In this document: in pieces, positions 1 through 8,006 of the stretch
Numbering within the stretch: the first letter of the stretch is position 1
Layout: each line of letters opens with the position of its first letter
NCBI GenBank assembly: GCA_937920105.1
Contig: CALETH010000070.1
Location: 62,001 to 126,000, forward strand
From: an uncultured Bacteroidota bacterium
Lineage (GTDB): Bacteria > Bacteroidota > Ignavibacteria > UBA10030 > UBA8401
DNA length: 64,000 nt
Reading direction: 5' to 3'
The notes under the pieces: generated by a model
Told to the model about the DNA's origin: nothing
The model's database searches: none
Seen by the model: only the letters and a program-made list of their open reading frames with translations
Position numbers and translations under genes: made by a program

Positions 1-1052
1 ATGTTTCTTCCATTGTTGGAAAAATACCAGCGCCAAAAGATGTCGGTGGTTTTTTCGATAAATGGTTAGGTTCATTTGCTGATATAGATTCAATTTCATC
101 AAATTTTTTTCTTGCAGTGAAGGGAAGACGTTATGGAAACTGGATTACAGAAAACGGACGTTCTGTTGGTTATTCCTCCTCAGATTGTATCGAACAACCG
201 GCATACATTATAGAAAGTATTTTACGAGAAGAAATGAAAGTTCCTTCATCTCGTATTAATACAACATCATTTGATACCATAGGCAATAGTATAAACGGAT
301 TACGGAAAGATTGGAAATTTATTCGTTCTATTACATCCTTTGAAAATGCAAGAGATGTTATAAAAAGGATTTGTTACGAAGCCCATCTTATTCTTTTCGA
401 ATCAAATGGGAAATATAAACTTGTTGCCCTTGATAAGAACGAAAACACACCCTTTATAATAGAGCAAAACCAAATGTCATCCGCTCCAATTATAGAACGA
501 ACACACACAGCATTATTGCGTAATAGGTTTACAGTAGGATACCAATATAGTTATGCAAGCAATACCTTTGAAAAAACGATGGTGTGCACTGAAGACTATT
601 CTTCACCGGCAATGAATGAAGTTAGTCTTTGTAAAGTATCACAAGAAACCTATAGAGTAAAAAATCTACATGAAGATAATTTATTGTGGATAAATGATGA
701 AACAACAGCACAAATGTTTTTAGAAAAGAAAATTCATTGGCAGGCATTTCCACATCTTGTAACAAGTATTGTTGGTTGGTGGGGAACATCTTCTTCTGTT
801 ACAAGAAAGCCATTAATACAATATGAACTTGGTGAACAATGTAAAATTTCCCATCCATTACTTATTGATGGTAGTGGAGTAAATCTGGATGTGTCCAATA
901 CAGTAGTATTTATGGTTGTTGATAAAGTGATAGATAAACAAAACCGGAGTGTTGAATTGAAATTATTTTCCATGCCAAGCGATATTTTCATTAGTGCTCA
1001 AGGCGGAGAAATTATAACAACAAATAATAATGAATGGCTAATTCCAACATAA
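1..1052 (+). CDS. Phage tail/baseplate-like protein, 5' end outside the window
   Basis: The reading frame is open from the first bases of the window through to the TAA at 1050-1052, so the visible 350 residues are the C-terminal part of a longer gene; the GTG at 117 is internal. The stretch around QPAYIIESILREE, followed by a domain with alternating strands, resembles the C-terminal part of long tail or baseplate proteins of siphophages. I know this only by general resemblance. It is followed after 10 nt by the lectin-like tail gene and by other phage genes in the same direction, which supports a structural role. Confident that it is a phage structural gene; the precise virion position is uncertain. 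Confidence 0.6.
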   Translation, partial: VSSIVGKIPAPKDVGGFFDKWLGSFADIDSISSNFFLAVKGRRYGNWITENGRSVGYSSSDCIEQPAYIIESILREEMKVPSSRINTTSFDTIGNSINGLRKDWKFIRSITSFENARDVIKRICYEAHLILFESNGKYKLVALDKNENTPFIIEQNQMSSAPIIERTHTALLRNRFTVGYQYSYASNTFEKTMVCTEDYSSPAMNEVSLCKVSQETYRVKNLHEDNLLWINDETTAQMFLEKKIHWQAFPHLVTSIVGWWGTSSSVTRKPLIQYELGEQCKISHPLLIDGSGVNLDVSNTVVFMVVDKVIDKQNRSVELKLFSMPSDIFISAQGGEIITTNNNEWLIPT

Positions 1053-1062
1053 TAGGTAATCT

Positions 1063-1506
1063 ATGCTAATTATAAAAGTAAAAGTTCCACAAATGACGGA
1101 AGTAGTAACTCTTGGAGATGATGATATTATTTACGCCATCCTTAATCCAACGTCTCCAACTCCGTTAGATGTAAAAATTAAGAAAAAAAACTTTTTTGCA
1201 CCCCTACAAAATCAAATTAATGCGTTAAACAATACAATGAATCTGAAGGTTCAAGGAGGAACACTCTCTTTTGGAAATTTAAATGGTGCTGCAAAAAATA
1301 TGTCTGTAGTTTTTTCAAAAACGTATACAGCAATTCCTACAGTTCTTGTATCGTTATTTAAGTTAGACTCAAGTGTTGGTAGCAATACAAGAATTAATGT
1401 TGTTGCACAAAATATTACAACTACAGGATTCATTTGTAGAGCTGAGACGTGGTCCAATTCTGCAGTCTTTGATGTTGGTGCAACATGGATAGCATTTGGT
1501 ATTTGA
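1063..1506 (+). CDS. Tail-fibre-type protein with H-type lectin domain
   Basis: This 147-residue protein has a short N-terminal part (about 1-65) and a C-terminal domain (about 75-147) that matches the H-type lectin pattern: a strand ending in VVFSKTYTAIPTV, then NTRINV, then TTTGFICRAETW, and a closing TWIAFG. H-type lectins bind sugars as trimers and occur in discoidins and at the tips of phage or pyocin tail fibres. Its place directly after the tail/baseplate gene suggests a receptor-binding role on the virion. The next gene starts one nucleotide after its stop, so translation is probably coupled. The domain call comes from pattern recognition, not from a search. Confidence 0.65.
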   Translation: MLIIKVKVPQMTEVVTLGDDDIIYAILNPTSPTPLDVKIKKKNFFAPLQNQINALNNTMNLKVQGGTLSFGNLNGAAKNMSVVFSKTYTAIPTVLVSLFKLDSSVGSNTRINVVAQNITTTGFICRAETWSNSAVFDVGATWIAFGI

Positions 1507-1507
1507 T

Positions 1508-1915
1508 ATGGCAGACACTATTACATTAACACATGGCATAGTTCCACAATCAAAAACGTTATCAGTTCTTCGAGTTAAAGGTTTTGATGATGCTGATGAG
1601 GTAGAGTATCATAATGTTTTTCAAAATACCAGCGATGATGGAACTATCTACGAATATGCAGATGGTTATCGAAGAATTATTACTGTGGATTTTGGTGTTA
1701 TTCAAAACAAAATAGATAGAATTTTTTTACACGATTTTGTTCGTGCTAGAAATACAAAAAAAATTTCGTACGGAAATGAAAGCAATCTTGCTGTAGTGCT
1801 ACATGATATGGAAGGATTTTCTAATGAATGGATTGATGATGTTGAAGTTGCAAAAAATTATGTACTCCGATTAAAAGAAAAAAATCTTCGTACTGTAAAT
1901 CCATCTTATTGGTGA
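1508..1915 (+). CDS. Prophage protein, probably structural
   Basis: The protein has 135 residues when started at the ATG at 1508. A TTG at 1496 in the same frame would overlap the previous gene and is less likely. The sequence begins MADTITLTHGIVPQSKTL and has alternating short strands with a conserved-looking YRRIITVDFGVI segment in the middle. I do not recognise a named family. The tight spacing to the lectin gene (1 nt) and the shared direction place it in the tail gene operon. It is the last gene before the reverse-strand lipoprotein, which interrupts the run of structural genes. Confidence 0.55.
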   Translation: MADTITLTHGIVPQSKTLSVLRVKGFDDADEVEYHNVFQNTSDDGTIYEYADGYRRIITVDFGVIQNKIDRIFLHDFVRARNTKKISYGNESNLAVVLHDMEGFSNEWIDDVEVAKNYVLRLKEKNLRTVNPSYW

Positions 1916-1919
1916 TGGT

Positions 1920-2498
1920 TCAATCGTGATACAGTGTAAGTTTAACGTCAGTAATTTTTATTGTTGAAGGAACTTTAATGTTGCTGAAATTAAATATGAT
2001 ACCGGTTACTACATAATTTTGTTGAAAATCTAAAGGCAAAGTAAATGTTTGCGGTGCATTTTCTTCAGCAATATTTTCGTAGTAAAAAGTTCTTCTTGAA
2101 ATATATTCCCCGTTGGGTTTTTGAGTAATAGTAGAGGCGTCTTTTACTTCTACCTCAAAATTAAAAATACTACTCCGTGTAGAATTAAAAGTAAGAATTG
2201 CTTTGGAAGATTTTCGGATATCAATAAAATTTTCACTGTTGGGAAAAGAACAAGTAACCGCAACACCAACAGAAGGAACAGAATCTATATATACAGTATC
2301 AATAGAAATTTCAAACCCATTCGGTTCTATCACAGCAAATTTTTTTATTCGAAGACTATCTAATTTTTGATAGAAAGGAGAAGCGGAAGGTTGATATAAA
2401 ACCCATCCCTTAGGCTGAAGAGTTTCCGGGTCATCATTGTTACTTGAACAAGAAACAAAACACAGTGAGCAAAAAATATAAAGTAATAAATATTTCAT
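1920..2498 (-). CDS. Lipoprotein of unknown function inside the prophage (moron-like)
   Basis: This 192-residue protein begins with a lipoprotein signal peptide: MKYLLLYIFCSLCFVSC, with the lipidated cysteine at residue 17. The mature part is predicted to be mostly beta strand and contains no domain I recognise. It lies on the opposite strand to all other phage genes here and ends 4 nt from the stop of the preceding phage gene. The 50 bp before its start are shared with the divergent gene at 2549 and must hold promoters for one or both. Reverse orientation, own start region and an export signal are the marks of a moron, a gene expressed by the lysogen. That role is inference. Confidence 0.65.
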   Translation of the reverse strand: MKYLLLYIFCSLCFVSCSSNNDDPETLQPKGWVLYQPSASPFYQKLDSLRIKKFAVIEPNGFEISIDTVYIDSVPSVGVAVTCSFPNSENFIDIRKSSKAILTFNSTRSSIFNFEVEVKDASTITQKPNGEYISRRTFYYENIAEENAPQTFTLPLDFQQNYVVTGIIFNFSNIKVPSTIKITDVKLTLYHD

Positions 2499-2548
2499 AA
2501 TTCAAAACTAACAAGTTTTTTTACTATAAACAATACAGGAGTATAACT

Positions 2549-3469
2549 ATGGCTATAACTTCAAATACAGCAAATATCAAAGTTGCCGGTATTGCCAAAT
2601 GGCAAATGAAAATTCCTTCAGATATCGGTTACCGTGAAATTCCGGAAATGACGGAAGGGAAAATTATCACTAAAATTTTATTTAGGAAAGATACAAAAGG
2701 AAGAGAAGTTGCACACACAGTAGATTTTATGGCAACAATAAAAATTATGAATACAGGCAATGCTTCATTGATTAACAATATTGTAAAATTCGGTGAGCCT
2801 TCAGTATTACATAAAATTACAACAACCAATGGGCAAACATATTCTACAGCATTACTTGGAGACACTCGTTTTGGTGGGAAGTGGGTATTCGTGGCTAATG
2901 GAGATATGGAGGAAAATAGATACATAGAATATACCATCACTCGGAGATTATTGTATTCAGAATTTGAATCATTATTAGGTGTTCCACCATTAGACGGTGG
3001 ACAATTGTCTACAGACTTTTTTTCATTAGGCACCACTACAGGAAAAATATTCGGTTACCTCACAACAGATGTCCGTCCTTCCGGAATTTCAAAAATAGAG
3101 TGGAGAGATGGAAGTTCCAGCGGTGTTTTTACTGATGTGTGTGATAATTTACGAAAGGCAAATTTTAAAGCAGAACTTCTTACAACAAAAGATGGAAAGG
3201 GAAGAGAAATAGGATATGCAGTTGCTATAGAATTTTCAGCAGAAAATCTTCAAAGTGATGTCAGTGAATTATTACAACTTGATAGTATGCACGGTCGAAG
3301 AAATGATTGTAAAATTACTCTTGTTGACAACGTTGCAATTATGCTCGATGATAAAGTAGGAATGATATTTGATTTTAATAATGGAAATGACTCAGATGAT
3401 ATTTCCTTTGTTAAAATTACTGGTAGTGGAAAAATGCCAACATCGGTATGGAATGGATTATGGAGTTAA
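2549..3469 (+). CDS. Prophage structural protein, unrecognised family
   Basis: The protein has 306 residues and a good ribosome binding site (CAGGAG, 2538-2543). It is rich in beta strand and contains two similar-looking sections, each with a GREV/GREI segment (near 50 and near 222), as if it had arisen by internal duplication; I have not aligned them. No signal peptide or membrane segment is visible. It stands between tail genes and lysis genes, which fits a tail or decoration protein. No named family is recognised. Confidence 0.55.
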   Translation: MAITSNTANIKVAGIAKWQMKIPSDIGYREIPEMTEGKIITKILFRKDTKGREVAHTVDFMATIKIMNTGNASLINNIVKFGEPSVLHKITTTNGQTYSTALLGDTRFGGKWVFVANGDMEENRYIEYTITRRLLYSEFESLLGVPPLDGGQLSTDFFSLGTTTGKIFGYLTTDVRPSGISKIEWRDGSSSGVFTDVCDNLRKANFKAELLTTKDGKGREIGYAVAIEFSAENLQSDVSELLQLDSMHGRRNDCKITLVDNVAIMLDDKVGMIFDFNNGNDSDDISFVKITGSGKMPTSVWNGLWS

Positions 3470-3490
3470 TTAATAATTATTGAGGTGATT

Positions 3491-3802
3491 ATGACACAAA
3501 AAGATTTTGAAAAAATACAAAACATGCTTTCGGGAGTAACAAATCCAATTTTAGACTCTCTTAACAAAACCAATAATATTGTTACAACACTCAATCTTAA
3601 TTTTAGTGGGTTGGAACAAACTATTCATGGCCCGCAAGGTGATAATGGTATGTATAAAGAATTGAAAGACGTGAAGAAAAAATTAGATGAATTGGAGAAA
3701 TTTAAAATTCGTTTTGTTTCTAAAGTTGTTGGTGGAGTTATAGTAGCACAATTTTTTCTTGTATTTCTTGGTTGGATTATCACGAAACTTTTTAAAATGT
3801 AA
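3491..3802 (+). CDS. Coiled-coil protein with C-terminal membrane helix (lysis region)
   Basis: I place the start at the ATG at 3491 because a GAGGTGAT ribosome binding site lies at 3482-3489; a GTG at 3485 falls inside that site. The 103-residue product has a heptad-like segment (about 45-70, with KELKDVKKKLDELEKF) and one strong membrane helix near the C-terminus (about 78-98). This layout is common in small phage proteins next to holins and endolysins. It is followed 2 nt later by a small two-helix protein and then by a peptidase, so it is probably part of the lysis cassette. Confidence 0.55.
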   Translation: MTQKDFEKIQNMLSGVTNPILDSLNKTNNIVTTLNLNFSGLEQTIHGPQGDNGMYKELKDVKKKLDELEKFKIRFVSKVVGGVIVAQFFLVFLGWIITKLFKM

Positions 3803-3804
3803 AT

Positions 3805-3996
3805 ATGAAAACAATGTTTCAAGAGCATGATGGAAGTTTTTCGTGGAGAAGATGTTTAACATTTATTGCCGCAATAATTTTTGCGATAAGCTGTATTGCC
3901 TATTTGTTCGGAGCTCGTGAGTTACCCACAACATATATTGCAGTCATTGCAGCAGTATTCGCTTTTTATTTCACTAAAGATAGATTACGTAAATAA
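3805..3996 (+). CDS. Small holin-like membrane protein
   Basis: This 63-residue protein has two predicted membrane helices (about 17-34 and 41-56), a charged N-terminus and a basic tail (KDRLRK). Size, topology and place (2 nt after a membrane protein and 21 nt before a cell-wall peptidase) fit a class II holin, which would open the inner membrane to release the endolysin. The sequence resembles the two-helix phage proteins that begin with an SWRR-type motif, but holin families are too diverse for firm assignment from sequence alone. Confidence 0.6.
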   Translation: MKTMFQEHDGSFSWRRCLTFIAAIIFAISCIAYLFGARELPTTYIAVIAAVFAFYFTKDRLRK

Positions 3997-4017
3997 TAAC
4001 AATAAAGGATTTTTTTT

Positions 4018-4473
4018 ATGATACTTTCTGAACATTTTACTTTGAAAGAAATGATTCGCTCTGCAAAAGCAAGTGAGTTAAAAATAAATAATACACCATC
4101 ACAAAAAGAAATTGATAATTTAAAACTTTTATGTGAAGAAGTGCTTGAGCCACTAAGAAAATTAATTGGTAAACCAATACATGTTACTAGTGGTTATCGT
4201 TGTAGAGAATTAAATAATGTGGTTCCCTTTGCCTCAAAAAATAGCGACCATATCGATGGAAACGCTGCAGATATTTTTGTAAATGGTATGACAGTAGAAG
4301 AAGTTTTTAGTGTGATTTGTGTACAATCTGTTTTTTCCTACGGTCAAGTTATTTGTGAACGACTTCTGGGAAAAAATTGGGTACACATTTCTCGGGTTAC
4401 GAAAAAACATAAAATGGAAAAATGGCTTGCAAATAAAATTGTTAATAAGAAGGTAGTGTATGAAAAATATTGA
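4018..4473 (+). CDS. M15A-type peptidase, probable endolysin
   Basis: The 151-residue protein matches the small phage peptidase M15 family (D-Ala-D-Ala carboxypeptidase fold). The SGYRCRELN segment (58-66) is followed by a zinc site: His78 and Asp85 in DHIDGNAADI, and His123 in WVHIS. The first zinc histidine and the aspartate show the usual H-x6-D spacing. The enzyme would cut peptide cross-links of the host wall at lysis. A ribosome binding site (AAAGGA) precedes the ATG. It follows the holin-like gene, and its 3' end overlaps the next gene by 14 nt. Confidence 0.85.
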   Translation: MILSEHFTLKEMIRSAKASELKINNTPSQKEIDNLKLLCEEVLEPLRKLIGKPIHVTSGYRCRELNNVVPFASKNSDHIDGNAADIFVNGMTVEEVFSVICVQSVFSYGQVICERLLGKNWVHISRVTKKHKMEKWLANKIVNKKVVYEKY

Positions 4474-4678
4474 GATTGAAGGATTACAGCAAAGTGTAAG
4501 AAAACCAACAATAATAGAATTTGAAAAGGTAGAAGTTTTTGAAAAACCATTACCTCCGGATGCATCAATAACTCTTTTTGATGAAGTCGCATTAGCATTA
4601 GAAGAAAATCGTGCTACGTTAATTCGTATTGGGATTGGTGAAGCTGTGCGTTGGTTTATTGAAGTAGTGAAGAAATAA
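4460..4678 (+). CDS. Small prophage protein after the endolysin
   Basis: The 72-residue product overlaps the end of the M15 peptidase gene by 14 nt in another frame, so it is probably translated by coupling. It has no signal peptide. Residues 30-72 look helical, with an acidic first half and a basic end (EVVKK). No family is recognised. A role as a lysis accessory is possible from position only. Confidence 0.45.
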   Translation: MKNIEIEGLQQSVRKPTIIEFEKVEVFEKPLPPDASITLFDEVALALEENRATLIRIGIGEAVRWFIEVVKK

Positions 4679-4686
4679 AATATTCC

Positions 4687-4735
4687 TTGACAAAAGAAGT
4701 GATGTTCTATATAATCAATGTAATTAATAGAACAT
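4687..4735 (+). promoter_or_regulatory. Consensus sigma-70 promoter with palindromic operator-like site
   Basis: TTGACA at 4687-4692 and TATAAT at 4710-4715 are both perfect hexamers and are separated by exactly 17 bp. A 9-bp inverted repeat, ATGTTCTAT at 4702-4710 and ATAGAACAT at 4727-4735, spans the -10 element and the expected transcription start. A repressor bound here would block the promoter, so this looks like a repressed prophage promoter. The identity of the repressor is unknown. Confidence 0.7.
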
Positions 4736-4751
4736 TATTTTAAGGATTATT

Positions 4752-4943
4752 ATGAATACAACAATAGAAAAATTTGTAGAAATTGCAAAAGCACATTTCG
4801 TTTCCACAAATAGAGCAGATATAGCTGAATTAATTAGTAAAAAAAATTACGTGGATTATGCTAAAGTAGCATTGCATGAATTGGAAGAAAAAAATGCAAA
4901 AAGGTTAGTTGGAATTTTTTCGAAAATAGTTTATTTTGAGTAA
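4752..4943 (+). CDS. Small protein at the prophage end, own promoter
   Basis: The 63-residue product (MNTTIEKFVEIAKAHF onward) is predicted to be helical and carries no membrane segment or known DNA-binding motif that I can identify. It is the last gene before the attachment site. It is driven by the consensus promoter at 4687-4715 and has an AAGGA ribosome binding site. Its position and separate regulation suggest a gene expressed independently of the late operon, for example in lysogeny or excision control. The function is unknown. Confidence 0.55.
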   Translation: MNTTIEKFVEIAKAHFVSTNRADIAELISKKNYVDYAKVALHELEEKNAKRLVGIFSKIVYFE

Positions 4944-5051
4944 GCTTTTACTGCCAAAATCCTGCCAAACATGGGACTATTTGAGACTATGTAGGACAAG
5001 GCAAACGCTGAAATCGTGCTAAAATGAGGGAATTATACAATGTGCAGCATT

Positions 5052-5093
5052 CTTCTAAGCTGTAGGTTATTGGTTCGATTCCAATCAGGCACA
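5052..5093 (+). other. 3' half of tRNA-Arg(TCT): right attachment site (attR) of the prophage
   Basis: The segment contains an anticodon loop CTTCTAA (5052-5058; anticodon TCT), the 3' anticodon stem GCTGT, a T arm ATTGG-TTCGATT-CCAAT (5069-5085), the 3' acceptor strand CAGGCAC (5086-5092) and a discriminator A. The DNA to the left (phage side) supplies neither a D arm nor an acceptor partner GTGCCTG, and the bases before the loop (GCATT) do not pair properly with GCTGT. Only the 3' half is present, as expected where a phage integrated into a tRNA gene. The intact gene should lie at the other prophage end, outside the window. Confidence 0.8.
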
Positions 5094-5102
5094 CAGAAAT
5101 TT

Positions 5103-5702
5103 TTACTTTCCCGAAACCTTCAGCACTCTTTTTATCAAATCTTCAATCGCAATATCTTTTCCGTTCAATTCATTTAATACAATTCTTATAGATTGTTCTG
5201 CTTTTTCCCGTGTGTAACCTAAAGAAAGAAGTGCAAGTAATGCTTCTGAACGAATATTGTTTTTTGTTGTAGGAGATACATTCGTAAAAGTAGTTTCCAT
5301 TTTTGCAAACTTATCTTTTAACTCCACCACCAAACGTTCAGCAGTTTTTTTTCCAACTCCGGGGATTGCTGTAATTGCAGAACTATTTCCATCTAAAATA
5401 TATTGTTGTAAATCCTTTGGTTGAATTCCGGAAAGAATTGTTTGTGCACTTTTCGGTCCAATCCCGGAAACAGAAATCAACAAACGAAAAATTTCTCGTT
5501 CATCTTCTGTGAGAAATCCATATAATACTTGTGCATCTTCGCGGATGTGATGATGAATAAAAAGTTTTACACTCGTTTGCAACGCTCCAAGTTTTTCATA
5601 AGTAGAAAGAGGGATGTGAACAGAATATCCAACACCGTGAACATCAACAATAATTTCTGTAGCAGTTTTGTGAGAAAGATTTCCGGTAAGTTGAGCAATC
5701 AT
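5103..5702 (-). CDS. ruvA: Holliday junction branch migration protein RuvA
   Basis: RuvA tetramers bind Holliday junctions and load the RuvB motor during recombination repair. The 199-residue protein starts MIAQLTGNL, the typical N-terminus, so I use the ATG at 5702 rather than an upstream start that would add 22 unrelated residues. The OB-fold domain is followed by two helix-hairpin-helix motifs (SGIGPKSAQTIL and IPGVGKKTAERLVVEL) and by a C-terminal RuvB-binding helix domain. It lies 4 nt downstream of the HIT gene on the same strand. It is the first host gene after the prophage. Confidence 0.95.
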   Translation of the reverse strand: MIAQLTGNLSHKTATEIIVDVHGVGYSVHIPLSTYEKLGALQTSVKLFIHHHIREDAQVLYGFLTEDEREIFRLLISVSGIGPKSAQTILSGIQPKDLQQYILDGNSSAITAIPGVGKKTAERLVVELKDKFAKMETTFTNVSPTTKNNIRSEALLALLSLGYTREKAEQSIRIVLNELNGKDIAIEDLIKRVLKVSGK

Positions 5703-5706
5703 AATT

Positions 5707-6126
5707 TTAAGAAAGAGAAATGTTGGATTGGATTTTTTGTGATAGTTTTTTGATAAAATCACCTTCATATTTTTTCAAATTGGTATGAAAGTGAACATTA
5801 TCGTTTGGATATCGTGGAAGGATGTGAAGATGAAAATGAAAAACAGATTGTCCCGCAATAGCACCATTATTGGCAAAAATATTAAAGCCCTGTAACTGAA
5901 AAGATTTTATCAAAGCGTTTGCAACAATTTGTCCCGTATGCATAATTTCCTCCAATTGATTTTTCGGAATATCTAAAAAATCTTTACAGTGATTCTTCGG
6001 AATTACCAACGCATGTCCGTAATTTACCGGATGAATATCCAAAATGGAAATAACAGAATCATTTTCGTAAATAATTTCTGCTGGAATTTGTTTTGTGATG
6101 ATTTTACAAAAAATGCAATCGTTCAT
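5707..6126 (-). CDS. HIT family nucleotide hydrolase
   Basis: The 139-residue protein has the histidine triad HFHLHILP in its C-terminal third, and an N-terminal CIFCKI segment that forms half of the zinc site seen in many bacterial HIT proteins. Such enzymes hydrolyse nucleoside phosphoramidates or dinucleotides. The start at 6126 (MNDCIFCK) is chosen because family members begin there; the longer frame adds a Phe-rich stretch that looks non-native. It is upstream of ruvA with a 4-nt gap, so the two are probably co-transcribed. Confidence 0.9.
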   Translation of the reverse strand: MNDCIFCKIITKQIPAEIIYENDSVISILDIHPVNYGHALVIPKNHCKDFLDIPKNQLEEIMHTGQIVANALIKSFQLQGFNIFANNGAIAGQSVFHFHLHILPRYPNDNVHFHTNLKKYEGDFIKKLSQKIQSNISLS

Positions 6127-6323
6127 ATTTTTATTATGATGTTTAAAAGGTTTCAAAAACTTTTGTAATCTTCCACAAAATAGAAAAAAAGAGAAGAAAT
6201 TCAAAAAAAGTTGCATTGCATCTCAAAACGTTTTTTTCTATATTTTTCAACAGTTTTTGTGAGATAGAACACAATAGCACACAATTTTCATATCATTTAT
6301 TCATCAATTATAAGGGTTGTTGT

Positions 6324-7760
6324 ATGAATCGTACACTCATTATCAGTGTTTTTGCATTAGTAGTTTCCGGAATGTTTTTAACGGGTTTTCAATGCGCTTC
6401 TTCGGAAATGACCACAGCAAAAATGGCAATACAATCAAAAGATTATCAAAAAGCACAAACTCAATTAGAAATGGAAGTGCAGAAAAATCCAAAAAATGAA
6501 GAAGCGTGGTACACATTAGGACAAGTACGTTATGAGTTAAAAGAATATCGTACAATGAAAAATGCTTTTGAACAGGCATTAGCAATTTCTAACACCCATG
6601 AAAAAGAAATTAACAACACTCTATTATATGTGTGGGGAACAACCTTTAACCAAGGAATAGAAAAACTCAATCAAGGAACAATAGAAGGATACAACGGAGC
6701 AATTGAAGATTTTTCATTAACAACATTTATTATGCCTGATAGTTTGATAAATTATCAAAATCTCGGACTTGCTTATTATTTGAAATCTGAAAAAGAAAAA
6801 TCTGATGGAAAAATTGCAGAAAGTGAAATGACAGTACAAAAAGCCATAGAACCACTAAACACTGCATTTGAAAAAGGTGGAGATGCCTATCCAGCAAAAC
6901 TTCTGGGAAATATTTATCTCAACAAAGCCAATGAATTGAAAAATAAATTTACTACTGCAAATCAAGAAATATTTTCTACAAAAAAAATGCTTTCTTCAAT
7001 CCAAAAAGGAATAAAATCTGTTGATGTAAAATATACACTTGGAACACCAACGAAAACTACCAAAGCAAAAAAAGGAAAAACAGAAGAATGGAGTTATTCA
7101 AAATATAATTTGATGGTTTCTGTTGATGGTGATGTGGTCAGTGATGTAAAATATGCAACACCTTATAATCCACCAATAGATTCTACAGATTTTAAAAGAG
7201 CATTGAAAGAATACAATAATGCGATAGAAATTTATAAGAGAGCCGTTGCAAAATTTCCTGAAGATGCAGAAATTTCTGAAAATTTAATGAACGCCTATAT
7301 TGGAGCAGAAAAAACTGCAGAAGCCCGCATATTGTTGGAAGAACGCGTGCAGAAATATCCTAATAGCAAATTTGACCGTTACAATTTAGGAGTCTTTTTA
7401 TTAAAAGATGAAAAATATGAAAAAGCTGTTGAGCAATTTAAAGCAACAGTAGAATTAGATGAGAAAGATGGAGAAAAATCTGAAATTGCAAAATCTGCAC
7501 TTTATAATTTAGCAGCAAGTTACGTCAATTGGGGAGTTGCTGAACAAGATAGATTAAAAAAAGAAAAGAAAGATAAAGATGATTCTTACAAAGAAAAATA
7601 TCAAAAAGCATTACCATATTTAGAACAAATTCTTCAAACAAAACAAAATGATATACAGTTGTGGGAATTGTTAGGACAGGTGTACGCAAATCTTAATATG
7701 GCTGACAAAGCAAAAAATGCTTTTGATAAAGCCGATGCAATTAGACAAGGGAAAAATTGA
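6324..7760 (+). CDS. TPR lipoprotein
   Basis: The 478-residue protein starts at the ATG at 6324, which has an AAGGGTTG ribosome binding site and is followed by a signal peptide ending near GFQC (Cys about residue 21). The lipobox is loose, but lipoproteins of this phylum tolerate that. Tetratricopeptide repeats are visible near residues 30-95, 290-385 and 415-475. Between them lies a segment with YTLGTPTKTTKAKKGKTEEW that resembles an SmpA/BamE-like insert. It is probably a periplasmic or outer-membrane-associated scaffold. Two terminators follow the gene, so it is the end of its transcription unit. Confidence 0.75.
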   Translation: MNRTLIISVFALVVSGMFLTGFQCASSEMTTAKMAIQSKDYQKAQTQLEMEVQKNPKNEEAWYTLGQVRYELKEYRTMKNAFEQALAISNTHEKEINNTLLYVWGTTFNQGIEKLNQGTIEGYNGAIEDFSLTTFIMPDSLINYQNLGLAYYLKSEKEKSDGKIAESEMTVQKAIEPLNTAFEKGGDAYPAKLLGNIYLNKANELKNKFTTANQEIFSTKKMLSSIQKGIKSVDVKYTLGTPTKTTKAKKGKTEEWSYSKYNLMVSVDGDVVSDVKYATPYNPPIDSTDFKRALKEYNNAIEIYKRAVAKFPEDAEISENLMNAYIGAEKTAEARILLEERVQKYPNSKFDRYNLGVFLLKDEKYEKAVEQFKATVELDEKDGEKSEIAKSALYNLAASYVNWGVAEQDRLKKEKKDKDDSYKEKYQKALPYLEQILQTKQNDIQLWELLGQVYANLNMADKAKNAFDKADAIRQGKN

Positions 7761-7820
7761 AGGTATGATTTTTTAGAGTTGTCATTCTTGCAAATGCAGG
7801 AATTCATTTTAATACAATTG

Positions 7821-7895
7821 AAAGCGGAAATAGGAACTCCATTTTCCGCTTTTGTGTTTTTAGAAGTGGTTAATATTAGCCACTTTTTTATTTTG
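7821..7895 (+). terminator. Tandem rho-independent terminators
   Basis: The first hairpin pairs AAAGCGGAAA (7821-7830) with TTTCCGCTTT (7843-7852) and is followed by a T-rich run. The second pairs AAGTGG (7864-7869) with CCACTT (7880-7885) and is followed by TTTTTATTTT. They close the TPR lipoprotein unit. Confidence 0.8.
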
Positions 7896-7933
7896 ATAAT
7901 ACAATTTTTTTTCGAAAAAAACCTACTTTTTTT

Positions 7934-7961
7934 TTGACTTTTAAACATAAATTATTATAAT
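7934..7961 (+). promoter_or_regulatory. Sigma-70 type promoter for the lipoprotein gene at 8007
   Basis: TTGACT at 7934-7939 and TATAAT at 7956-7961 are separated by 16 bp and lie 45 bp before the start codon. An AGGAG ribosome binding site follows. The spacing and hexamers match the general bacterial consensus. Confidence 0.6.
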
Positions 7962-8006
7962 AAAAACAATAATTTAATTTAATTATATTTATGTTTAGGA
8001 GTTATC

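Noticed and set aside
4947..5093. A complete tRNA-Arg gene at the prophage end
   Set aside because: No D arm or 5' acceptor strand can be drawn upstream, and the 5' anticodon stem does not pair; only the 3' half is present.
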